From assembly GCA_018065815.1 (NCBI GenBank), contig JAGHSP010000290.1, positions 1 to 12,752 on the forward strand: 12,752 bases of DNA. The letters run 5' to 3'. The translations under genes were made by a program, and so were the position numbers. Origin of the DNA: Candidatus Sodaliphilus limicaballi. GTDB taxonomy: Bacteria; Bacteroidota; Bacteroidia; Bacteroidales; Muribaculaceae. Below, one piece after another: positions 1 to 5,211 of the stretch. The notes under the pieces were generated by a model. It was not told the DNA's origin. It saw only the letters and a program-made list of their open reading frames with translations, and ran no database searches. The number at the start of each line of letters is the position of its first letter. Position 1 is the first letter of the stretch.

Positions 1-27
1 ATTTTAATTTCTTTCAGTTATTATTAA

Positions 28-66
28 ATCAGTGTTATCAGTGAGATCCGCGCGGGGAAATTACCC
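28..66 (+). repeat. ATCnGYG triplet repeat with GCGCGGGGAAATTACCC tail
   Basis: ATCAGTG, ATCAGTG and ATCCGCG begin at 28, 37 and 46, a 9-base period. They run into GCGCGGGGAAATTACCC at 50-66. The same three-step arrangement occurs at 4828-4852 (ATCTGCG, ATCTGCG, ATCCGCG), and an inverted near-copy of the tail lies at 12624-12640 with 16 of 17 bases matching. It is therefore a dispersed intergenic repeat rather than chance. Its function is unknown. Confidence 0.6.
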
Positions 67-116
67 AAAATACCATTGCTGAATAGTTACGGATGTTGAC
101 AAAGAATAAATTTTTT

Positions 117-190
117 GTTAATTTTTAGTTGATTTCAAGCGAAGCGCCTTTTCTTGTTTTTAGTCCCTTTCTACAGAAAAACAAACGCTT
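117..190 (+). repeat. Dispersed foldable repeat, copy 1
   Basis: Bases 117-148 match 12682-12713 at 27 of 32 positions. Both copies then carry a T-rich/A-rich inner pairing (here TTTTCT 149-154 with AGAAAA 175-180) and an outer pairing (AAGCG 137-141 with CGCTT 186-190). The shared order of pairings, despite a divergent middle, suggests a structured RNA or a small palindromic element. No family was recognised. Confidence 0.5.
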
Positions 191-272
191 ATATATTCAA
201 CTTTAGCACATCAAAAAATTACTCAACTTTAGCATGTGAAAACATTTGAGTTTCACCTATTTGCTCCGATTA

Positions 273-303
273 GCGTCCTACTGGACGCAATGCGTGTTGC
301 ATT
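273..303 (+). other. Two adjacent hairpins
   Basis: GCGTCC (273-278) pairs perfectly with GGACGC (283-288) around a TACT loop. Directly next to it, AATGC (289-293) pairs with GCATT (299-303) around GTGTT, and TTCTT follows. This could be the terminator of a transcript entering from the left or part of a small RNA. The T-tract is weak, so the role is uncertain. Confidence 0.4.
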
Positions 304-410
304 TCTTGAAGGTGTGGTTTGTTTTATGCGCTATAGTACAGATTAAGCCAGATTTTCGCACTTCGTTTTTGAATGTGTGGACAAAAGCGAAACCTAGGCA
401 CTACATTTAC

Positions 411-441
411 TTTGCACTGTCGTGATTTTTTAGTACCTTTG
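411..441 (+). promoter_or_regulatory. Bacteroidota-type promoter of the 464-835 gene
   Basis: A -33 box TTTG (411-414) and a -7 box TACCTTTG (434-441) are separated by 19 bases, as expected for the Bacteroidota primary sigma factor. Transcription would start roughly at 446-450, giving a leader of only about 15 bases before the ATG at 464. Confidence 0.75.
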
Positions 442-463
442 AACCGAAAAAATTTTTACGGTT
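442..463. promoter_or_regulatory. Operator-like palindrome abutting the start codon
   Basis: The 22 bases between the -7 box and the ATG are a near-perfect palindrome: AACCG at the left, CGGTT at the right, and AAAAATTTTT at the centre. A single symmetric mismatch gives 20 of 22 palindromic positions. It covers the expected transcription start, so it could be an operator for a dimeric repressor or, in RNA, a short hairpin touching the initiation codon. Confidence 0.45.
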
Positions 464-835
464 ATGAAAAAGCTTGTTTTTATCCTTGTCGCGATGTTGG
501 CATTTACCGCATCAGCATCGGCACAGTGCACGGCTCATATTAAAAAAATACAGCAGCAAACTGAGCAAAAGGTCAATAGGGCAGTGAGCAACGCCAAGCG
601 TGGCGCTAAAGTTAAAGTATATCCAAAAATTGGCTCATTCCCGTTGCTTGGCCCCAGCAAGGAACTCAAGAGTGCAGTCAAGGCATTGTCTTCACGCAAA
701 GCATTGCCTCTTCCCACTCCTGACAACACTGCTGTGAGAATTACCCCTGATAGTTTATATAAATATTGCACACCTCATTGCGCACATGACAGCACCGCCG
801 TGCAAGCCTGCGACAGCATCAATGCTGCAAAGTGA
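464..835 (+). CDS. Small secreted protein of unknown function
   Basis: The 123-residue product starts with a clear Sec signal peptide: MKK, a hydrophobic core, and a probable cut after Ala20 in ASA|QC. The mature part is rich in Lys, Ser and Ala, with a basic stretch around residues 46-53. A Cys-rich tail has Cys102, Cys106 and Cys116 in a CTPHC...C arrangement, plus Cys22 right after the cut. The cysteines could form disulphides in the periplasm or bind a metal; that is inference. No family was recognised. The start is fixed by a well-placed promoter (411-441) and the signal peptide. The gene is monocistronic and converges on the lipoprotein gene that ends at 902. Confidence 0.75.
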   Translation: MKKLVFILVAMLAFTASASAQCTAHIKKIQQQTEQKVNRAVSNAKRGAKVKVYPKIGSFPLLGPSKELKSAVKALSSRKALPLPTPDNTAVRITPDSLYKYCTPHCAHDSTAVQACDSINAAK

Positions 836-885
836 TTAGTCGGCTATAGGATTATCTATGCGACAGCCTTGCCCGCAATGCCTCG

Positions 886-905
886 CTAACGCTGGCAGCG
901 GTTAG
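886..905. terminator. Possible hairpin between convergent genes
   Basis: CTAACGCT (886-893) can pair with AGCGGTTAG (897-905) around a three-base loop with one bulged base. It lies where two convergent genes end and overlaps the stop codon of the minus-strand gene. There is no U-tract on either strand, so a terminator role is a guess. Confidence 0.25.
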
Positions 906-1378
906 TAATCATAGTCATACTCGCCGTCGTCTTCTTTGCCGGCTTCGAAACCGTCGTGATAGCCATAGGCATAGCCGTCTTTATAGTCCTTGCGGTTCTT
1001 GCCTTTGTAGCGGCATTTGGTGTTGTAGCTGTCACCGTAGTCGCCTGTATCAGAGTCCTCGTAGCCATCCTCATAGCCCTGGTCATATCCTTCGTTCCAT
1101 GCCTTGCTGCGGTTGTTATAGAAGTCATGCCATGTGGCAACCTTGGCAGGGGGTTGAGGCTGGGAGGATGGCTCTTGCTCGACTTTCGTGGTTTCAACAA
1201 CAAGAGTTTGCGAGTCGGGGGTGTCGTGTGTGTATTCGTAGTGGTCAGTGGGGTCGGTGAGGGTTGACTCGGTGTAGTGTTGGTCTTGTTGTGGTGTGGT
1301 CGTCACGTCGTGCGACTCATTGTTGCCGCACGATGTGACCGCTAGGGTAATAACAAGTAATGTAAGGAGATGTCTCAT
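902..1378 (-). CDS. Small acidic lipoprotein with GX3 (GYxxG) repeats
   Basis: The 158-residue product has a lipoprotein signal: a hydrophobic N-terminus and lipobox VTSC with Cys17 as the lipidated residue. It is therefore probably membrane-anchored and exposed in the periplasm or on the surface. Residues 20-80 are a low-complexity Thr/Gln/Pro/Asp linker. Two short blocks then place glycine every fourth residue: Gly97, 101 and 105 (EGYDQGYEDGYED) and Gly135, 139, 143 and 147 (DGYAYGYHDGFEAG). They are separated by a Tyr/Lys-rich segment, and the end is very acidic (EYDYDY). The GX3 pattern resembles the repeats of Yae1-type proteins, but no homology is claimed. The gene is transcribed divergently from the beta-helix gene at 1534. 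Its promoter is not clear. Confidence 0.8.
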   Translation of the reverse strand: MRHLLTLLVITLAVTSCGNNESHDVTTTPQQDQHYTESTLTDPTDHYEYTHDTPDSQTLVVETTKVEQEPSSQPQPPAKVATWHDFYNNRSKAWNEGYDQGYEDGYEDSDTGDYGDSYNTKCRYKGKNRKDYKDGYAYGYHDGFEAGKEDDGEYDYDY

Positions 1379-1411
1379 GTTTATTTTATAGCTTTGTTTT
1401 GTTTATGAATA

Positions 1412-1424
1412 GCACAAATTGTGC
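1412..1424. promoter_or_regulatory. Palindrome in the divergent intergenic region
   Basis: GCACAA-A-TTGTGC is a perfect 6+1+6 palindrome, 33 bases upstream of the minus-strand lipoprotein start and about 25 bases upstream of the -33 box of the divergent gene. A half-site GCACAA recurs at 1482-1487, on the end of that gene's -7 box. This is compatible with an operator serving one or both genes, but only the sequence symmetry supports it. Confidence 0.35.
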
Positions 1425-1449
1425 CAAAGTTGCGAAAAATGAAAAAAAA

Positions 1450-1482
1450 TTTGCTCTATTTGATGATTTTTTATTAATTTTG
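1450..1482 (+). promoter_or_regulatory. Bacteroidota-type promoter of the beta-helix gene
   Basis: A -33 box TTTG (1450-1453) and a -7 box TAATTTTG (1475-1482) are separated by 21 bases. The predicted start near 1487-1490 leaves a leader of about 45 bases. That leader begins with a small hairpin, GGCAT (1496-1500) GTGA ATGCC (1505-1509), extendable by two T-G pairs. Confidence 0.7.
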
Positions 1483-1533
1483 CACAATATCCATTGGCAT
1501 GTGAATGCCGGCTAACTACAATTTACAATCTAT

Positions 1534-4434
1534 ATGAAAAAAACATTTATTCTCTTAACACTGATCGCTTCGTTCGTGGCAATGTGCGCCCAGCAGACAA
1601 TGTGGGTGTGCGTGGGCGACGTGAAGTATGCCTACCCCTCGGCTGTTGTGGGTAAGATGCCTTACGACTCGGGACAGCTTAATGTGATGGGCAAGACTTT
1701 TGCACTGAACGAGATCGACAGCATTTGTGTCGATGCAAGCGATTTTGACGATGACAACATCGTGGTGACTTACAACGGCAACCGTGCCGAGGTGAAGGTG
1801 GCTGGCAATATTGCCTCTCACATCACTGCCAGGGTGAGCGGAGCTCATGTGGCTGTGCTGCAAGACGCTAGCGTGGCAAGTGAGTATTACTACACCTTGC
1901 AGGGAAGCACAAGCAACGGTTCTTTCTACCAGAACGGCGACTACAAGATGACGCTTGTGCTCGACGGAGTGTCAATCACTAACCCCGACAGTGCTGCCAT
2001 CAACATACGTGACGGCAAGCGCATTGCTGTGGAACTCGTGGACGGCACCACCAGCAACCTTGTCGATGGCAAGAACGGCAAGCAGAAGGGGTGTTTCGCC
2101 GTGAAAGGCCACACCGAGATCAAGGGTGCTGGCACGCTCAACATCACGGGCAACACCAGTCACGCATTCTGGGGCAAGGAATATGTCGAGTTGAAGAAGA
2201 CCACTGGCACCATCAATGTCCTGGGTGCTGTGGACGACGGTTTCAACATCAACCAGTACTTTGCCATGAAGGGCGGCAACGTCACCGTGAAAGGCGTGGG
2301 CGACGATGCCTTGCAGGTGAGTCAGGAAACCGACAACAATGACGTGGTGCTTGACGAACCCGAGAATACTGGCGACGTGACCGTGAGCGCCGGTAAGATT
2401 GATTTCACCACCACTGGCAGTGCAGCCAAGGGCTTCAAGGTTGCCGGCAGTTTCGTGATGACCGGCGGCGACGTGACCATCAGCCAGAGCGGTTCGCTCA
2501 TCAACGAGAATGGCGACATCAGCTATGTCACTGCGGTCAAGGCCGAAGGGGATATAACCATCGGCGGCGGCAAGGTCACCATTAACAACACTGCCGACGG
2601 AGGCAAAGGCTTGAGCGCCGACGGAAACATCACCATCGACCAGACCGCAGCCACTACCGTCATCGACATCACCGCCAACGGCAAGGGCGGAACAGCCGAG
2701 AACTCCGGCACTACCCCCGACCAGCCCAAGGCAAGCTATAAGGTGTATGTGTCCAAGCCCAGCAGCGGAGGAGGATTCGGCGGTTCGAGCGCGTGGAGCA
2801 AGGTTTATCTCTACAAGAGCGACGGCACCCTGGTGCAGGAACTCACCCAGACGGTGAGCAAGTCGTCGGGCTACTCGACCATGACATTCTATTATTACGA
2901 CTTCAAGACTGCCGACGGCGGCACTTATTACTTCAAGAGCGACAATTACACCAGCCGCAACACCACTTACACTATCAAGAGCGGCAATTTCACCGCTCCC
3001 ACCAGCGGCAGCGACGTGTACTACTCTATCTCTAGCAGTTACTCGACTAGCAGCACCACCCGCACCTACTCGTTGAGCAACGTCACCTCGTCCTATGGCG
3101 GCACTAGCGACACCAGCGAAGACCAGGGCACGGGGTACAACGCCGCAGGCATCAAGGCCGACGGCAATGTGACTATCGCTGCCGGTACAGTGACCGTGAA
3201 GAACAACGGCGACATGAGCAAGAGCATCAAGAGCAAGGCCGCTGTGACCATCGATGGTGGTAGCATCACCCTCACTCCCAGTGGAGCAATGAAGGTAATC
3301 AACAGCGACGCAAGTTACTGCACTGGCATCAAGGCTCAGGACTTCGTGCAGAATGCAGGCACACTCACCATCAATTCTAGCGGAGCGGCAGGCAAGGGCA
3401 TCAGCGCCAACGGCAACATCACCACCAATGGCGGCACGCTCAACGTCACCGCTACCGGAGCTGGCCAGACCGGCACCAACAACGCGTCTTACACAGCCAA
3501 ATGCCTCAAGAGCGACGGCAACACCGCTCTCAATGCCGGCAACATCACCCTCAAGGCTACAGGTAGCGGAGGCAAGGGTATCAAGGTGAACGGTAAATAC
3601 ACCCAGGGCGTTCAAGGCGGCAATGGCCCCACGCTCAACGTTTCTACTACCGGCGCGGCACTGGGCGGCAGCACCAGCGGAGGCGGCGGATTTGGCGGTC
3701 CTGGCGGTGGCGGCAGCTCAAGCGGCTCGTCGGCCAAGGGAATCAAGGTCATGGGCGAAATCCGCGTCTATGGCGGCGAGACAGAGGTCACCACCACTAC
3801 CAACGGCGCCGAGGGCCTGGAGTCGAAGGTTGCCATCTACATCGAGGGCGGCAAGCACTATTTCAAGTGCTATGACGACTGCATCAACTCTAGCGGAAAC
3901 ATCTACTTCAACGGCGGTGTCACAGTGTGCTACGGCTACGGCAACGATGCCGTGGATTCTAACGCCGGACGCACAGGCGCCATCACCATAGGCAACGGCG
4001 TCGTGTTTGCCTACACCACCAAGGCGTCGCCCGAGGAAGGCCTTGACTGCGACAACAACAGCTACATCCAGATCACAGGCACCGGCATCGCTATCAGCGC
4101 TGGCGGAACACAAGGCGGAGGCGGCGGCAGCAGCACCATCAGCAATGCGGCACAGGGTTATAACTTCTACACCAGCAGCGTGTCTTACCAGCCCGGACGT
4201 TACTACACCCTCGCCGACGCCAGTGGCAACAACCTCGTGACTTACAGCTTCGAGGCCGCATGCAACAGCACCCTCGCGCTGTTCACAGCCAAGGGCATGG
4301 TCAAGGGCAGCAACTATAACGTGAAGTACAGCACCGCGGCACCCACCGATGCCACAACCGCATTCCACGGCTTGTATCTAGGCAGCACCGCCAAGGGCTC
4401 AACCAGCGTTATCAGCACGCTCACAGCCAAATAA
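1534..4434 (+). CDS. Secreted beta-helix carbohydrate-binding protein (Cthe_2159-like)
   Basis: The 966-residue product has a signal peptide (about residues 1-19) and a short N-terminal domain (20-90). A long right-handed beta-helix-like repeat follows, with many turns of the type xGNITIxGGxVTI. Asp pairs at turn positions, such as VDDGF (233-237), GDDAL (256-260), YDDC (780-783), GNDAVD (803-808) and EEGLDCD (834-840), match the Cthe_2159 / PF14262 family. The founding member of that family binds cellulose or acidic polysaccharides and uses such acidic residues for calcium. A Tyr/Ser/Thr-rich module (about 400-534) interrupts the helix. Three Gly-rich hinges lie at 410-418, 716-727 and 857-865, followed by a separate C-terminal domain (876-966). 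No catalytic motif and no sorting tail are visible. The likely role is extracellular glycan binding; enzymatic activity cannot be excluded. The start fits the promoter at 1450-1482 and the signal peptide. Confidence 0.85.
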   Translation: MKKTFILLTLIASFVAMCAQQTMWVCVGDVKYAYPSAVVGKMPYDSGQLNVMGKTFALNEIDSICVDASDFDDDNIVVTYNGNRAEVKVAGNIASHITARVSGAHVAVLQDASVASEYYYTLQGSTSNGSFYQNGDYKMTLVLDGVSITNPDSAAINIRDGKRIAVELVDGTTSNLVDGKNGKQKGCFAVKGHTEIKGAGTLNITGNTSHAFWGKEYVELKKTTGTINVLGAVDDGFNINQYFAMKGGNVTVKGVGDDALQVSQETDNNDVVLDEPENTGDVTVSAGKIDFTTTGSAAKGFKVAGSFVMTGGDVTISQSGSLINENGDISYVTAVKAEGDITIGGGKVTINNTADGGKGLSADGNITIDQTAATTVIDITANGKGGTAENSGTTPDQPKASYKVYVSKPSSGGGFGGSSAWSKVYLYKSDGTLVQELTQTVSKSSGYSTMTFYYYDFKTADGGTYYFKSDNYTSRNTTYTIKSGNFTAPTSGSDVYYSISSSYSTSSTTRTYSLSNVTSSYGGTSDTSEDQGTGYNAAGIKADGNVTIAAGTVTVKNNGDMSKSIKSKAAVTIDGGSITLTPSGAMKVINSDASYCTGIKAQDFVQNAGTLTINSSGAAGKGISANGNITTNGGTLNVTATGAGQTGTNNASYTAKCLKSDGNTALNAGNITLKATGSGGKGIKVNGKYTQGVQGGNGPTLNVSTTGAALGGSTSGGGGFGGPGGGGSSSGSSAKGIKVMGEIRVYGGETEVTTTTNGAEGLESKVAIYIEGGKHYFKCYDDCINSSGNIYFNGGVTVCYGYGNDAVDSNAGRTGAITIGNGVVFAYTTKASPEEGLDCDNNSYIQITGTGIAISAGGTQGGGGGSSTISNAAQGYNFYTSSVSYQPGRYYTLADASGNNLVTYSFEAACNSTLALFTAKGMVKGSNYNVKYSTAAPTDATTAFHGLYLGSTAKGSTSVISTLTAK

Positions 4435-4506
4435 AAGCAACTATCCTCCCGGGCAACTCGACCTCTCAGGGAACCCGGGAAACTTCATTCATAAGCTTTT
4501 TGACTG

Positions 4507-4544
4507 AAAGTTACTATGTTTACGTCTGCAAACATAGTAACTTT
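4507..4544. terminator. Perfect 15-bp hairpin downstream of the beta-helix gene
   Basis: AAAGTTACTATGTTT (4507-4521) and AAACATAGTAACTTT (4530-4544) are exact reverse complements around an 8-base loop. A T5 run (4548-4552) follows three bases later. It sits 72 bases after the stop codon at 4434 and may end that transcript. The stem is AT-rich and embedded in the repeat cassette, so it may instead be part of the repeat. Confidence 0.5.
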
Positions 4545-4592
4545 AAGTTTTTCACTCTCGGATCTCTCGGGGAACCCGGGGAAGGTTATTTG

Positions 4593-4628
4593 CCTCTCGG
4601 GGAACTCGGGGAACTCGGGGAAGTTTTT
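4593..4628 (+). repeat. Left arm of a 36-base inverted repeat
   Basis: Consists of CCTCTC, then GGGG three times separated by AACTC, then AAG and T5. Its partner is 4885-4920 on the opposite strand, with one substitution (AACTC against AACCC). The arms are separated by 256 bases that contain further nested inverted repeats. Confidence 0.75.
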
Positions 4629-4827
4629 CGTTTAGAGGCTCTTTGACTGAAAGAAATTATAAGAAATTAAAAGAAATTCTTGTTGCGAGTTCTTTTTAAG
4701 ACTGAAAGAACAGAAATAAAAAATTTTGAATAATTTCGGATAATTTCTTTCAGTTTTCACTCTCGGGGGAACTCTGACCTCTCGGGGAACAGAAAGCAGG
4801 TTAAAATTTTCAGAAAATAAAAAAACA

Positions 4828-4852
4828 ATCTGCGCCATCTGCGTAATCCGCG
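4828..4852 (+). repeat. ATCnGYG triplet repeat, second copy
   Basis: ATCTGCG, ATCTGCG and ATCCGCG begin at 4828, 4837 and 4846, with the same 9-base period as at 28-52. Both loci also have a TAATTTCTTTCAGTT motif to the left (5-19 and 4741-4755). The combination of two shared modules argues that they are related elements. Confidence 0.6.
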
Positions 4853-4884
4853 AGAGAAAAATTCCCCAGGTTCCCCGAGAGGCA

Positions 4885-4920
4885 AAAAACTTCCCCGAGT
4901 TCCCCGGGTTCCCCGAGAGG
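4885..4920 (-). repeat. Right arm of a 36-base inverted repeat
   Basis: Reverse complement of 4593-4628 at 35 of 36 positions. The right arm continues into GGTCAGAG, which extends the separate 19-base inverted match to 4772-4790. A further inverted unit (4862-4882) lies just to its left. Confidence 0.75.
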
Positions 4921-4986
4921 TCAGAGAGGACAGAGAGGTTAGGTGTATTTATTGTGATTATTGTAGGAAATATCAGTTTTTTTTCA

Positions 4987-4994
4987 TAAATTTG
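4987..4994 (+). promoter_or_regulatory. Probable -7 box of the GHL10 gene
   Basis: TAAATTTG is an exact match to TAnnTTTG. The upstream box is weak: the closest candidate is ATTG at 4960-4963, a slightly long 23-base spacing. If used, transcription would begin near 5000 and give a leader of about 210 bases. Confidence 0.5.
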
Positions 4995-4999
4995 CATAA

Positions 5000-5211
5000 C
5001 GATACGAAAGGAAAATTACAAACTAGACCATTCATGGTAGTGGTGCGAGGCACTAACTGCATGCAACAAAAACAATTAGAGTAATTCTTTACACAAAAAG
5101 GGTGGACGAATATTTTTTACAACACCCCCTTTTCAAGATGAATTATTTTAACTGCATTACGGGCCACGCATTGAAGATATAACGACAAAACAAAACTAAA
5201 ATAACTGTATT
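5000..5211 (+). promoter_or_regulatory. Long structured 5' leader of the GHL10 gene
   Basis: Between the putative promoter and the ATG at 5212 are a small hairpin TAGTG (5038-5042) / CACTA (5051-5055) and a larger one, AAAAGGGTG (5096-5104) with CACCCCCTTTT (5123-5133, two bulged C). A seven-codon frame, MQQKQLE then stop, lies at 5061-5084. No known riboswitch was recognised. The region may control expression of the large gene, or the second hairpin may stop read-through from upstream. Confidence 0.35.

Larger units (their letters stand above)
1..463. other. Non-coding left flank with repeats and hairpins
   Basis: No convincing coding region was found here. The stretch contains, in order: a CTTTCAGTT motif (11-19); a triple 9-base-period repeat (28-52) running into a GC-rich motif (50-66); a 75-base element (117-190) with a second copy at the right end of the window; two copies of TCAACTTTAGCA (197-208 and 223-234); two adjacent hairpins (273-303); and the promoter of the first gene (411-441). 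It is AT-rich compared with the coding DNA. It could be the 3' flank of a gene to the left plus a regulatory or repeat island. Confidence 0.7.
4463..4938. repeat. Modular inverted-repeat cassette (CTCTCGGGGAAC units)
   Basis: Module A, CTCTCGGGGAAC followed by YCGGGGAA-type extensions, occurs on the plus strand at 4463, 4564, 4594, 4760 and 4779. It is inverted at 4862-4882 and 4890-4920. Module B, GACTGAAAG after a T-rich run, starts at 4502, 4645 and 4700, with an inverted copy CTTTCAGT at 4747-4754. Module C is the ATCTGCG triplet at 4828-4852. Long inverted pairs include 4593-4628 with 4885-4920 (35 of 36 bases complementary), 4772-4790 with 4908-4926 (19 of 19) and 4646-4660 with 4740-4754 (15 of 15). 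TTTTCACTCTCGG is repeated directly at 4549 and 4754. The whole can fold into a large branched structure. It carries no transposase. Its function is unknown; a MITE-like or REP-like element is one possibility. Confidence 0.8.
4435..5211. other. 777-base spacer: repeat cassette plus leader of the next gene
   Basis: No real gene was found; the long minus-strand reading frame over 4632-4997 is read through repeats and has no family features. The stretch holds a perfect 15-base-pair hairpin (4507-4544), a modular inverted-repeat cassette (4463-4938), a -7 promoter box (4987-4994) and a leader of about 210 bases before the ATG at 5212. Confidence 0.75.

Noticed and set aside
956..1267. Plus-strand hydrophobic frame opposite the lipoprotein gene
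   Set aside because: Its hydrophobicity is the complement of the Asp/Tyr/Gly codons of the lipoprotein. The lipobox and signal sequence support the minus-strand gene instead.
1972..3615. Long open frame of 547 codons on the minus strand
   Set aside because: It is antisense to the beta-helix gene and arises from that gene's GC-rich, stop-poor codon use. Its translation is low-complexity Val/Ala/Gly with no domain or signal features.
4463..4938. CRISPR array
   Set aside because: Repeat units vary in length, spacing and orientation, spacers are not uniform, and no cas gene is present.
4632..4997. 121-codon minus-strand frame in the repeat cassette
   Set aside because: It runs through the CTCTCGGGG repeats and AT-rich filler; the translation is repeat-driven and has no family features or promoter.
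5061..5084. Seven-codon leader peptide MQQKQLE
   Set aside because: The composition does not suggest an attenuation peptide and there is no clear ribosome binding site; kept only as part of the leader description.
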